64,000 nt of DNA from the NCBI RefSeq assembly GCF_022539505.1, contig NC_061510.1:228853322-228917321 (forward strand), in the 5' to 3' direction. Source of the DNA: Lolium rigidum. Taxonomy: Eukaryota > Streptophyta > Magnoliopsida > Poales > Poaceae. The position numbers were made by a program, and so were the translations under genes. Under the pieces are notes generated by a model, which was not told the origin of the DNA, did no database searches, and worked only from the letters and a program-made list of their open reading frames with translations. This document shows positions 45,093 to 56,465 of the stretch, one piece after another. The number at the start of each line of letters is the position of its first letter. Position 1 is the stretch's first letter.

Positions 45093-46892
45093 TAATTCAT
45101 CATTGGTATTGGCACCCCCTTGGTTTGTTCCAAGCTTGGGGGGAGTGCCGCGGTATCACATCATGACTATCTTTTACCTTTTTACTAGCAAGTAGTGTCA
45201 TATCATGAGTAGGGAAGTTATCATATAAGATGGTTTGAAGTGTGGAAGTATCTCTCCTTTAGTTGGTTATCTATGTATCCCTTGGTGTGAGTTATCGTTA
45301 TGAAATATTAATGAGAAGTTTTATCATTTACTTTTTGCACACCTTATTTTAGTTTGCAATTTCTGTTATATGATTGATCTTGTTATTAGTATTGACATCA
45401 CTTTGGGAGCATCAAGTAAATCTATTTGGTTTTGGCAAACTTAGCATTGGTCAATAGAAACAATACCTTGAAGTTTAAGTAGAAAAGAGGGAAATGCATG
45501 TAGATATGTTATTTCATTATCTTTCTTTCTTGTTAGCTAATGAGTTTAGTATTCTGAAGTTAAAGTTATTTGTGCTTACAAGAAAGATGCATGATTGTTC
45601 CTATCACATGTATGTTTGTTTGTTTCCCTCAACTCTTATGCTTGCTAACCAACCTTGCTAGCCAAAGACCTGTACTGAGAGGGGAATACTTCTCGTGCAT
45701 CCAAAACCTTAAACCAAACCTATGCCATTTGTGTCCACCATAACTACCTACTATGTGGTATTTTGTGCCACTCCAAGTAAATACTTCATGTGCTACCTTT
45801 AAACAATTCAAAACCTTATTACTCCTTATTTGTGCCAATGTTTTATAGCTCATGAGGAAGTATGTGGTGTTTCATCTTTCAATCTTGTTGGGCAGCTTTC
45901 ACCAATGGACTAGTGGCACATCCGCTTATCCAATAATTTTGCAAAAAGAGCTGGCAACGGGGCTCCCAGCCCCAATTAATTAACCTTCACTAATAATTCT
46001 CTTCACATGTTTTGCCCTGATTCATCAGTAAGCAACTTAATTTTGCAAATAGATACTCCTCCATGGTATGTGAAATGTTGGAAGGCACCCGAGGATTCGG
46101 TTAGCCATGGCTTGTGAAAGCAAAGGTTGGGAGGAGTGTCATCCATAAATAAAACTAAAGTACATGTGTAAACAAAAGAGAAGGGGGATGATCTACCTTG
46201 CTGGTAGAGATAACGTCCTTCATGGGAGCCGCTCTTTGAAAGTCTGTTTGGCAAGGGGGTTAGAGTGCCCACTACCATTCGTTGACAACAACAAACACCT
46301 CTCAAAACTTTACTTTTATGCTCTCTATATGATTTCAAACTTGAAAAGCTCTAGCACATGATTTAATCCCTGCTTCCATCTGCGAAGGGCCTATCTTTTA
46401 CTTTTATGTTGAGTCCGTAAACCTATTTCCTTCTATGTCAAGCAAGCAATTGAGTTGTTGTGATCCAACCATTTATATTGTGATCTATTTAATCATGTCT
46501 TTTATTCTTCCTTGTTTAGTACAAATTTTATCTGAATGAATATGACTTTGAAGGTTATCAATGATTATGAGGAGATTGTTATGACTGAGTATGTAAGAGC
46601 TGCCATATAAGCTCTAATATAAAGGGCTTTGCTCGAAAGATAAGTACAACCTATTAATTGTTCTTTGACCAAGAACGAAGTTTGCCATCACCAATTATGA
46701 TTTCCTATGCACCTTTATTTGTGATTGCCCTTTACTTGTTTCAAGTGGAGTTATATGAGGAAGTTGTTTACTAGAATGTCTTGTGTGAATTAATTAATGT
46801 GATGCTTCTTGTCCGTATTTCATTTATCGACTCTTCACTCCATAAACATGTGGTCTTGTTTACCGAGTTCAGTTTCGCTTGGGGACAAGCGA
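45093..46892 (+). other. Element C non-coding 3' internal region
   Basis: About 1.8 kb without a believable ORF. It shares modules with elements 1 and 2: 45640-45860 (TATGCCATTTGTGTCCACCA) and 46340-46420 (GCGAAGGGCCTATCTTTTA). A polypurine-like AAGCTTGGGGGGAGTGC stands at about 45132-45148, at the upstream edge of the region. Confidence 0.72.
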
Positions 46893-46912
46893 GATCTAAG
46901 CTTGGGGGGACT
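46893..46912 (+). promoter_or_regulatory. Polypurine tract of element C
   Basis: ATCTAAGCTTGGGGGGACT directly precedes the 3' LTR. It is the same core as in elements 1 and 2. Confidence 0.87.
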
Positions 46913-48424
46913 TGATACGTCCATTTTGCATCACTATTTTGTATCATAATTTACTGTTATTCCTTGATATATTTCATATTTAGAGATGATACTTATGTTA
47001 TTTCACCTATTTTGCATGTTTCATGATTATTGGAGAATTACTCACCGGAGTCGGGATTCATCTGGAAAAAGCACCGTCAGGATACAGTATTTCTGAAGAT
47101 CAACAATTGACGGAAAACATACCGAAGATCTTATTTTCGCAGAAGACGGAGCCAGCCAAAAGGGGAGGCCGAGGAGGGCCACCATGGGCCCTCCCCATAG
47201 GCCGGCGCAGGCCCCACCCTGGCCGCGCCGCCATGTGGTGAGGGGCCCACGACCCCCTCGGCCATCTCTCCTTTGCGTACTTGATCTCCCGAGAACCCTA
47301 AGGCGGGGGGAGGCATCGAGAATAGACACAGCCGCCTCTGCGGGGCGGAAAACACCAGAGAGAAAAGAGCTCTCCGGCAGGCTAAAATCCGCCGGGGAAA
47401 TTCCCTCCCGGAGGGGGAAATCGACGCCATCATCACCGCCATCGAGCTGGACTTCATTGGGATCATCATCACCATCATCTCCACCAACGACACCATCATC
47501 TCCACCGCTGCACCTCGTCTCCGCTGTAACATCTAGGGTTGAATCTTGATTATTTCATAGGGGAAACTCTCCCGGTATTGATTACTCCTTGTTATTGATG
47601 CTATTGAGTGAAACCATTGAACCAAGGTTTATGTTCCGATTGTTATTCATCATCATATCACCTATGATCATGTTCCATATGATGTCTTGTGAGTAGTTCA
47701 TTTAGTTCTTGAGGACATGGGTGAAGTCTAAATGTTAGTAGTGAACTATGTTGAGTAATATTTAATGGTTTGATATTTAAGTTGTGGTGTTATTCTTCTA
47801 GTGGTGTCATGTGAACGTCGACTACATGATACTTCACCTTTATGGGCCTAGGGGAGTGCATCTTGTATTCGTTTGCTAATTGTGGGGTTGCCGGAGTGAC
47901 AGACAACTCTGAACCCCCGTTGGTATATCGATGCGGGAGGGATAGCAGGATCTCGAGTTTAAGGCTCGTGGTTAGATTTATCTTAATTACTTTCTTGTAT
48001 TTGCGGATGCTTGCAAGGGGTTTAATCACAAGTATGTATTAGTCCTAGGAAGGGCGGTGCATTAGCATAGGTTCACCCACACAACACTTATCAAAACAAT
48101 GAAGATTAATCAACTATATGAAGCGAAAGCACTAGACTAAAATCTCGTGTGTCCTCAAGAACGTTTGGTCATCATAAGTAAAAAAACCGGCTTGTCCTTT
48201 GTGCTAAAAAGGATTGGGCCACTCGCTGCAATTATTACTCTTGCATTTTACTTACTTGTACTTTATTTATCTGCTATATCAAAACCCCCTGAATACTTGT
48301 CTGTGAGCATTTACAGTGAATCCTTCATCGAAACTGCTTGTCAACACCTTCTTCTCCTCGTTGGGTTCGACACTCTTATTTATCGAAAGTACTACGATAC
48401 ACCCCCTATACTTGTGGGTCATCA
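46913..48424 (+). repeat. Element C, 3' LTR
   Basis: 1512 bp, TGATACGTCCATTTTGC to GTGGGTCATCA, followed by AGATG. Same length as the 5' copy. Confidence 0.95.
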
Positions 48425-48429
48425 AGATG
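48425..48429. repeat. Target-site duplication of element C (right copy)
   Basis: AGATG, identical to 22426-22430. Confidence 0.93.
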
Positions 48430-49071
48430 CTCATATAAATGGCCTACACATATAGTCAAGCTACTGCCACAACTAGAGGGATCAAGCAAGCAATGGAGCG
48501 GACCTTAGCAAGGATAGTAGCAAGAAAGGAATAGCAAGAGCAGTTCATGGCATCCAGGGGGTGCAGCATAGCAGCAGTCAACGACACAACAGCAGGCAAG
48601 GCACTAGGGCCAGTAAAGCAGCAGCAAGCATGGCACACGAGCATTAGAGCATGGCCAGCACCTCAACGAGGAGGGTAAGGCCGACGACTAGAGCAAGTAG
48701 AAGATGAGGAGGAGAAAGAGGAGCAGAGAGGAGGCGTACCTGGAGCAGAGGCACCACGACGTCACCGTGGCGGCACAACCCGAGCACGGCAGCGCCAAGC
48801 CGCGGCCAAGCCAGGCGTCGCCGAGCACAGGTGCTCGAGCACCACCACTGCGAGGCACACGACATCACCACAACGACCAGGAGCGTCGGCGAATGGCGAA
48901 TCGCCGCGGACACCACGCAACCCTAGTTGCAGTAGGGTTGGGGGCGAGCGGAGGAGGCCGCCAATCACAGATCGATACGGACCGATGGGTGCACCATCGA
49001 ACAGTGGAGCGATAACGCCCGATCTCGTCGCCGGAGACCGCGGGAGATGGCCGGGATAAATCGGCGACGGC
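48430..49071 (+). repeat. Element A LTR, fourth segment (GC-rich end)
   Basis: It continues the A/C-rich LTR sequence, becoming GC-rich after about 48640. Overlapping ORFs on both strands have no domain and are attributed to composition. The composition order (A/C-rich then GC-rich) mirrors, reversed, that of 62450-64000. The segment ends where family B LTR sequence begins, so the true LTR end is not seen. Confidence 0.5.
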
Positions 49072-49211
49072 TGATGCGCGTAGATGACACGTCCGTTGGG
49101 AACCCCAAGAGGAAGGTGTGATGCGCACATCAGCAAGTTTTCCCTTAGTAAGAAACCAAGGTTTAATCGAACCAGTAGGAGTCAAGAAGCACGTCGAAGG
49201 TTGATGGCGGC
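49072..49211 (-). repeat. Family B LTR 3'-end fragment, minus strand
   Basis: On the plus strand it starts TGATGCGCG and contains GTCCGTTGGGAACCCC and AAACCAAGGTTTAATCGAACC. It is the reverse complement of the end of the element B LTR (about 56105-56207: GGTTCGATAACCTTGG, GGGGTTCCCAACGGAC). It is interrupted at 49212 by another family B LTR in the opposite orientation. Confidence 0.8.
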
Positions 49212-49928
49212 TGATACGTCTCCGACGTATCGATAATTTCTTATGTTCTATGCCATATTATTGATGATACCTACATGTTTTATGCACACTTTATGTCATA
49301 TTCGTGCATTTTCTGGAACTAACCTATTAACAAGATGCCGAAGTGCCGGTTCCGTTTTCTCGCTGTTTTTGGTTTCGAAATCCTAGTAACAAAATATTCT
49401 CGGAATTGGACGAAACGAAGACCCGGGGGCCTATTTTTCCACGGAGCTTCCGGAAGACCGAAGAACATACGAAGTGGGGCCACGAGGTGGCGACACCACA
49501 TGGCGGCGCGGCCAAGGGGGGCCCGCGCCGCCCTATGGTGTGGGCCCCTCGTCGGGCCCCGACTCCGCCCTTCCGCCTACTTAAAGCCTCCGTCGCGAAA
49601 CCCCGAGGCGAAAAACCATGATACGGAAAACCTTGCGAGACGCCGCCGCCGCCGATCCCATCTCGGGGGATTCCGGAGATCTCCTCCGGCACCCTGCCGG
49701 AGAGGGGATTCATCTCCCGGAGGACTCTACACCGCCATGGTCGCCTCCGGAGTGATGAGTGAGTAGTTCACCCCTGGACTATGGGTCCATAGCAGTAGCT
49801 AGATGGTTGTCTTCTCCTCATTGTGCTTCATTGTTGGATCTTGTTAGCTGCCTAACATGATCAAGATCATCTATCTGTAATACTCTATGTTGTGTTTGTC
49901 GGGATCCGATGGATAGAGAATACCATGT
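49212..49928 (+). repeat. Family B LTR, 5' part, plus strand
   Basis: It starts TGATACGTCTCCGACG and follows the element B LTR (54621 onward) through the GC-rich block, the CTACTTAAAGCC box and GTTTGTCGGGATCCGATG. It is cut at 49929 by a family C LTR. Its remaining part is not in this window before the gap. Confidence 0.85.
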
Positions 49929-51438
49929 TGATGACCCACAAGTATAGGGGGTGTATCGTAGTATCTTCGATAAGTAAGAATGTCGATCCCAACGAGGAGC
50001 AGAAGGTGTTGACAAGCAGTTTCGATGAAGGATTCACTGTAAATGCTCACAGACAAGTATTCGGGGGTTTTGATGTAACAGTTGAATAAAGTACGAGTAT
50101 GTAAAGTGCGAGAGTAACAATTGCAGCGAGTGGCCCAATCCTTTTTAGCACAAAGGACAAGCCGGTTTGTTTACTTATAATGACCAAACGTTCTCGAGGA
50201 CACATGGGATTTTAGTCTAGTGCTTTCGCTACATATGGCTAAATAATCTTCATTGTTATGATAAGTGTTGTGTGGGTGAACCTATGCTAATGTACCGCCC
50301 TTCCTAGGACTAAATACATACTTGTGATTATACCCCTTGCAAGCATCCGCAACTACAAGAAAGTAATTAAGAATAAATCTAACCACAGCCTTAAACTCGA
50401 GATCCTGCGATCCCTCCCGCATCGATATACCAACGGGGGTTTAGGTTTCGTCACTCCGGCAACCCCGCAATTAGCAAACGAATACAAGATGCATTCCCCT
50501 AGGCCCATAAATGGTGAAGTGTCATGTAGTCGACGTTCACATGACACCACTAGAAGAATAACACCACAACTTAAATATCACACCATTGAATATTACTCAA
50601 CCATAGTTCACTACTAACATTTAGACTTCACCCATGTCCTCAAGAACTAAACGAACTACTCACGAGACATCATATGGAACATGATCAGAGGTGATATGAT
50701 GATGAATAACAATCTGAACATAAACTTGGTTCAATGGTTTCACTCAATAGCATCAACAACAAGTATAGATCGATACCGGGAGAGTTTCCCCTATCAAACA
50801 ATCAAGATCAAACCCAAATTGCTACGGCGGTGACGGTGTCCAGCGGTGATGACGGCGGTGATGATGGTGGAGATGATGATGATGGTGATGGTGATGATGT
50901 CCAGCTCGATGTCGGTGACGATGGCGTCGATTTCCCCTCCCGAGGGAATTTCCCCGGCGGATTCCTCGCCCGCCGGAGAGCTCTTTTCTCTCCGGTGTTC
51001 TCCGCCCCGCGAGGCGGCTGTAACTCTTCGTGAGGTATCCCCTCTGGCTTAGGTCTTCGGGACGAAGGGTTTGGCGAAGAAAAGGAGGCGAAAGGGGTCG
51101 TGGGCCCCTCACACCACATGGCGGCGCGGCCGGGGCTCGGGCCGCACCGCCCTAGGGTGTGGGCCCACCCCGGCTCCTCCCGGCTCCTCCTTCCGGCTTC
51201 CTTCGTCATCTTGAAAAATAGGATTTTTGGTATAATTTCCTTCCACAGTTGATCTTCCGAAATATTGCGTTCGACGGTGCTTTTTCCAGCGGAATCTCGG
51301 CTCCGGTGTTCGATCCTCCAATAATGATGAAACATGCAAAATAGATGAAATAACATAAGTATTGTGTCCCAATATGAAATATATCAATGAATAACAGCAA
51401 ATTATGATATAAAATAGTGATGCAAATTGGACGTATCA
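49929..51438 (-). repeat. Family C LTR, minus strand
   Basis: 1510 bp, TGATGACCCACAAG to GACGTATCA on the plus strand. It is the reverse complement of the element C LTR type with more divergence than between the two LTRs of C. A polypurine tract follows on its internal side, so this is the 3' LTR of a second, minus-strand element of the C family. Confidence 0.88.
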
Positions 51439-51678
51439 ACTCCCCTCAAGCTTAGACTTCGCTTGTCCCCAAGCGAAACTGAACTCAATAGAAATGACCA
51501 CATGTTTATGGAGTGAAGAGTCGATAACCAAAATACGGACAAGAAACATCATATTCATTCACACAGGACATTATAGTAAACAACCTCTTATAACTTATAT
51601 TGAAACAAGTATAAGGTAATCACAAGTAAAGGTGCATGAGAAATCATAATTGGTGATGGCAAACTTCGTTCTTGGTCG
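51439..51678 (-). mobile_element. Internal 3' end of a second family C element, cut by the assembly gap
   Basis: The plus strand reads ACTCCCCTCAAGCTTAGAC next to the LTR, the reverse of a polypurine tract with the AAGCTTG core. Then comes DNA resembling 46660-46890 of element C in reverse. The rest of the element is lost in the gap. Confidence 0.82.
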
Positions 51679-51778
51679 NNNNNNNNNNNNNNNNNNNNNN
51701 NNNNNNNNNNNNNNNNNNNNNNNNNNNNNNNNNNNNNNNNNNNNNNNNNNNNNNNNNNNNNNNNNNNNNNNNNNNNNN
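51679..51778. other. Assembly gap of 100 N
   Basis: Exactly 100 Ns, a conventional placeholder for a gap of unknown size. Sequence on the two sides belongs to different elements, so order and orientation across it rest on scaffolding only. Confidence 0.99.
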
Positions 51779-52598
51779 TGATTGAGGCTGCCTTTGGGGT
51801 CCTTTTTATAGGCTGTAGTGGGACTAAAAGAAAGGGAAAAGGAAAAAAAAAAGGCAGATGCGCTACGCGCGTGGCTGCGCCGGGCCGTGGCATGCTGAGG
51901 AGTTGAGATGGGCTGGTGACGTGGGTGTGTTGGGCCAGGGTGCGGCCAAGGAAAAAAAATGCTGGGGCAAGGGAGGCCGGGTGGGCTGGGGGCGTTGGGC
52001 CGAGCGGGCGCTGGGTCGTCATGCTGGGCCGGTCGGCTCGGCTGGCCGGCCCGATTCTGGTTTTTATTATACTGAAATTGGAAATACATTTTGGGGCTTC
52101 AAATAAAATCGAAAAAAATGCAAATAAGGTACCGTTGGATTCGTTATGAAAAATACTTCAATATGAGACTAAACTTGGGACAAGTTATAAACTTTATAAA
52201 AACAAAATTTGACATATATGTCTATGTGGCTATAGTGCCTTTTGGGGTTTAAGGTTTTCTCAAAAATAAAATATTTTATAAATTTCAAAACCTCCGAAAA
52301 AAATAGAGTATTGATTATAAAATATTTTGAAACTATGGTTTACGAAAACTCCATTTTGCAAAACCCTTTTAATATCCCTTTGTGAAATTAAAATGATTAT
52401 TATATACATTTGATCTATATGTTTGATTTTGAAAATACTTGAAACCAAAAGTATTTAGAAACCAATAGTTTGAAAATACGTTTTAAAAACTCCAAAAAGT
52501 TTTAATTCTTTGTGGATTTTCAATCAAGTTCAAACAATCAAGCATTAAATTCATTTTTATTTTACATTTCGAAATCTGGAAAATTTCGGGATGTGACA
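51779..52598 (-). repeat. Element D 3' LTR, partial
   Basis: On the minus strand it starts TGTCACATCCCGAAATTTTC (52598 downward). A TATA box (TATAAAAAGG, minus strand, 51801-51810) lies near the gap, so the R and U5 parts are missing. The middle is GC-rich (51860-52060), the start AT-rich. Confidence 0.75.
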
Positions 52599-52696
52599 GA
52601 CTACCACCCTTAAAAGAAATCTCGTCCTCGAGATTTGAGAAAGGTTAGAAAGTTTTGGGTTCCAGATAGGCATGGGTGCTACCACCCTTAAAAGAA
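52599..52696 (-). promoter_or_regulatory. Polypurine tract of element D and an upstream repeat of it
   Basis: On the minus strand TTTCTTTTAAGGGTGGTAG adjoins the LTR (52600-52618). The same TTTCTTTTAAGGGTGGTAG recurs about 80 bases upstream in the element (about 52680-52698). Only the first abuts the LTR and is the likely plus-strand primer. Confidence 0.72.
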
Positions 52697-52732
52697 AAAC
52701 TGACTAGATGGCCTCTCGTAATTTTTGGTGGC

Positions 52733-53697
52733 TTACAGAAGTAATTTCTCTGTGCATTTATCCGCGTAGTGACCCTTGTTGCCACATTTGAAACATGTGA
52801 TGTGGCTGAGGTCTCTCATACGTTTCTTCGTGCTTCCATTTTTTACTCTCTCGCTCCTCTCGCTTTGTTCTTTTTCTTCTTTTCTAGGCACTTTGATGCA
52901 TAATGCCCTGGTTCTTTGCAATAGTAACACAACAAGTGTCTAATTTCCTTCTCCTTAGAGTGGTGGTGATTTTTCTTCCTTTTGGGTCTCTCCAAGGCTA
53001 AGAGATCTTCTAGTTCCTGGTCTTCATATTCCACCTTAAATGTGGGGAACCTTTCTCGCTTTCTAGAGCAGTTCTTTGATAAATGTTCTTCTCCTCCACA
53101 TGTATAACAACACTTGGTGGTGACAGTGTGTGCCGCTTCCTGGGGCTTGATTTCAACTTCTTCCTTCATCTTGGACCTACGTTCATGGATATTTCTCATA
53201 GACTGACACATTCCATCCCTGACTTGTACACTCATTTCTTGCACTATGGGGTAGAGGTGGCATTGAGCGGGGACATGATTGACTCCCTCACATAGGAAAC
53301 ACGTAATCTGATAGGTGTGGCATTCTTTGGTTGGATGGCTTCCATCGCAGTTAGGGCACTGGTTCCGATGTTCACCACGTGAATGCCCTAGGTCTCCACA
53401 TAGTTTGCATGCTCGTGGTCCGTTTACATCATCCTCTTTGTTGTTATAGTTGGTCATGCCATGGGCCATCATCTGCAACATTTCAGATTGGGACTCCAAC
53501 AATTGCAGCATTTCTGGCGGTAAATCATTATTTGTGTGGCTGTTGACTAGGCTTTGGGTCATCTGCTGAACCAACTGAGCTTGTCCCATCAACTCTGGTA
53601 ATGTGGGTGGCATCTTAGGGTCGTTGTTGTCATTGTAGTTGTGAGCACGATGTAGAGGCATCTGTTTGGGTTTGGACACGGTAAGATGCAAATACAA
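52733..53697 (-). CDS. Multi-zinc-knuckle gag-like protein of element D (one frameshift near the end)
   Basis: A main frame of 284 residues (53697-52843) is continued after a one-base shift by a 52930-52733 frame. Zinc knuckles in order: C97-H110 (CX2CX4HX4H, His as last ligand), C114-C126 (CX2CX3HX4C), C133-C146, C197-C210 and C257-C270 (all CX2CX4HX4C). A sixth, CFKCGNKGHYADKC, lies in the shifted frame at about 52795-52753. Between them are basic and Glu-rich linkers; the N-terminal 90 residues are Gln/Met/Asn-rich with no capsid signature I recognise. Gag proteins normally have one or two knuckles, so six is unusual. A role in binding element RNA or DNA is inferred. Translation may start at the internal Met13. 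Confidence 0.75.
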
Positions 53698-54620
53698 AGA
53701 GACCTAAGATAAAACACTACCCTTAAACTAGTGGTTGGATCTTCAAACTAAACGTAGCCCTACGCTTGGCAGCACTTGCCTACTATAAGGGTATAATATT
53801 TATCCACCCTGGGGTTTAGGCTTATTTGCCGATATCTCTTTTGTATGTATGTCTCTCTAGATTCGCAAAGTCAATATTACGAAAGCGAATAATAAGAGTA
53901 GTAGGAATGGTGATCAATCCATCCTGCACCCAAATCATTACTCCGTATTTGATTTATTGAATCTCGTATTCTAACACTTGGTCAACCTCACAATTTTTAC
54001 ATAAACTTTCATGGAATAATTGAATCAATGTTTCAATCCCCATTATTGAATTGTTTAGAAAACACTTCTATCGATCCTTAACTAGGATTTTGCGTATCTC
54101 ACATCCTATGCTTCTTCATCTGATAGGAAACATCTAGGTTGATTTCACTACTATTTTCTTCAGGGCAAGTTGCCGAGAAAACATTCTCTGGGTTGGGTAT
54201 AGACGAGAATAGATGGAGAGATCTAAAGAAGATTTCCTACCCAAACGCATCAGATCAAGGCAATTCGGCAAACAACAATCATCTAACAAGCATCAAGCAA
54301 CATGGTTCAAACAAAATAGTATGATCACACCGCAATTTGGTAAGATCAGTACTTTTTTTTTATGCTAGTGTTGTTTAAATAATAAGAGAACTAATGGTGG
54401 TCTAGTCTATTTCTATATTGGATGCATCAAGTTTCTATTCTACTCCTTCGGTGTATCTTCGGGTGTTGTGCAGTCTGCATCGAAGTTTTCCTTCAAGTCC
54501 TTCATTTGTCTCCCATGCAACACTTCTAGCAAAGTCGAAGAATGTCACATGAAGCAGCAGTCCCTCACTTCAGGCACAAGGTCATCATCTCTACTTCCTT
54601 GATGCTTTTCATGAAGTGGG
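53698..54620 (-). other. Element D internal region upstream of its ORF
   Basis: No supported ORF or primer site. The stretch includes AT-rich DNA and a T-run at about 54352. It may be 5' leader or part of the 5' LTR of D. It ends at the TGATACGTCTC start of element B. Confidence 0.4.
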
Positions 54621-56207
54621 TGATACGTCTCAAACGTATCTATAATTTCTTATGTTCCATGCTACTTTTATGATGATACTCACATGTTTTATACACATTA
54701 TATGTCATTATTATGCATTTTCCGGCACTAACCTATTGACGAGATGCCGAAGAGCCGCTTGTCGTTTTCTCGCTGTTTTTGGTTTCGAAATCCTACAAAG
54801 GAAATATTCTCGGAATTGGACGAAATCAACGCCCAGGGTCTTATTTTTCCACGAAGCTTCCAGAAGACCGAAAGGGAAACGAAGTGGGGCGACGAGGCGC
54901 CGCCACGCTAGGGCCGCGCGGCCAAGGGTGGGGTCGCGCCTCCCTGTTGTGTGGGGCCCTCGTGCCGCCCCTAAACCTACCCTTCCGCCTACTTAAAGCC
55001 TTCGTCGCGAAAACCCCAGTACCGAGAGCCACGATACGGAAAACCTTCCAGAGACGCCGCCGCCGACAATCCCATCTCGGGGGATTCAGGAGATCGCCTC
55101 CGGCACCCTATCGGAGAGGGGAATCATCTCCCGGAGGTCTCTTCATCGCCATGATCGCCTCCGGATCGATGTGTGAGTAGTTCACCCCTGGACTATGGGT
55201 CCATAGAAGTAGCTAGATGGTTGTCTTCTCCTCATTGTGTTATCATGTTAGATCTTGTGAGCTGCCTATCATGATCAAGATCATCTATTTCTAATGCTAC
55301 ATGTTGTGTTTGTTGGGATCCGATGAATATTGAATACTATGTCAAGTTGATTATCAATCTATCATATATGTTGTTTATGTTCTTGCATGCTCTCCATTGC
55401 TAGTAGAGGCTCTGGCCAAGTTGATACTTGTGACTCCAAGAGGGAGTATTTATGCTCGATAGTGGGTTCATGCCTCCATTGAATCTGGGACGATGACGTA
55501 AAGTTCTAAGGTTGTGGATGTGTTGTTGCCTCTAGGGATAAAACATCAATGCTTTGTCTAAGGATATTTGTGTTGATTACATTACGCACCATATTTAATG
55601 CAATTGTTTGTTGTTTGCAACTTAATATTGGAAGGGGTTCGGATGATAACCTGAAGGTGGACTTTTTAGGCATAGATGCATGCTGGATAGCGGTCTATGT
55701 ACTTTGTCGTAATGCCCCGATTAAATCTCATAGTACTCATCATGATATAAGTATGTGCATTGTTATGCCTTCTTTATTTGTCAATTGCCCAACTGTAATT
55801 TGTTCACCCAACATGCTATTTCTTATCGGAGAGACACCACTAGTGAACTGTGGACCCCGGTCCATTCTTTACATCCGAAATACAATCTACCGCAATACTT
55901 GTTCTTTACTCGTTCTTCGCAAACAAACATCATCTTCCACACTATACATCTAATCCTTTGTTTACAGCAAGCCGGTGAGATTGACAACCTCACTCGTTAC
56001 GTTGGGGCAAAGTACTTTGATTGTGTTGTGCGGGTTCCACGTTGGCGCCGGAATCCCTGGTGTTGCGCCGCACTATACTCCGCCACCAACAACCTTCATG
56101 TGTTCCTTGACTCCTACTGGTTCGATAACCTTGGTTTCTTACTGAGGGAAAACTTGTCGCTGTACACATCACACCTTCCTCTTGGGGTTCCCAACGGACC
56201 GCCATCA
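54621..56207 (+). repeat. Element B 5' LTR
   Basis: 1587 bp, TGATACGTCTCAAACG to GACCGCCATCA, followed by the primer site. The first 270 bp are very close to the LTR start of element 2, the rest is distinct. A TATA-like CTACTTAAAGCC is at about 54989. The ORFs in it (for example 55549-55953 and 55755-56441) are not believed. Confidence 0.9.
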
Positions 56208-56218
56208 AGACAGTTTTC

Positions 56219-56236
56219 TGGCGCCGTTGCCGGGGA
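56219..56236 (+). promoter_or_regulatory. Primer-binding site of element B (tRNA-Asp type)
   Basis: TGGCGCCGTTGCCGGGGA, 11 bases behind the LTR. Confidence 0.9.
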
Positions 56237-56465
56237 GATCAAGACACGCTGCAAGGGGCGTCTCCCACATCCAATCTCTTTACTTTGTTTTTGTCTTGCT
56301 TTGTTTTATTTTATTTACTGCTTTGTTTGCTCTTATATCAAAAACACAAAAAAATTAGTTGCTAGTTTTACTTTATTTACTGTCTTGTTCTCCATATTGA
56401 AAACACACAAAAAATTAGTTACTTGCATTTACTTTATTTAGTTTGCTTTATTTACTACCGCTAAA

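Larger units (their letters stand above)
22431..48424 (+). mobile_element. Element C: Athila-like gag-pol retrotransposon, interrupted by Helitron 2
   Basis: A plus-strand gypsy element with two 1512-bp LTRs, AGATG duplications, a tRNA-Asp primer site, gag, aspartic protease, RT, RNase H and integrase. An additional coiled-coil ORF, a 1.8-kb non-coding tail and a polypurine tract follow. Without the Helitron (27277-42766) it would be about 10.5 kb. Equal LTR length and few differences indicate a fairly recent insertion. Single-base frameshifts in gag, RT and integrase mean this copy is not active as read. It is the only element here with the full enzyme set, so relatives of it are the likely helpers of elements 1, 2 and B. 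Confidence 0.94.
51779..54620 (-). mobile_element. Element D: gypsy-like element with zinc-knuckle ORF, minus strand, truncated
   Basis: Only the 3' LTR part (51779-52598), a polypurine tract and an internal region with one ORF are present. No protease, RT or integrase is seen between the ORF and the LTR, so the element is non-autonomous as far as visible. The 3' LTR is clipped by the gap, and the upstream side is cut at 54621 by element B. The LTR start TGTCACATCCC on the minus strand and the ACGAGATTTCTTTTAAGGG junction resemble chromovirus-type gypsy elements. Confidence 0.75.

Noticed and set aside
48644..49185. Four overlapping ORFs in the GC-rich end of the A LTR.
   Set aside because: Same composition effect; no motif; region is repeat DNA.
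51588..52089. Two minus-strand ORFs that read through the N gap.
   Set aside because: They exist only because the Ns are counted as open codons; both flanks are LTR or internal non-coding DNA of different elements.
55549..56441. ORFs of 134 and 228 residues in the element B LTR.
   Set aside because: Both overlap in different frames, run across the LTR end and primer site, and show no domain.
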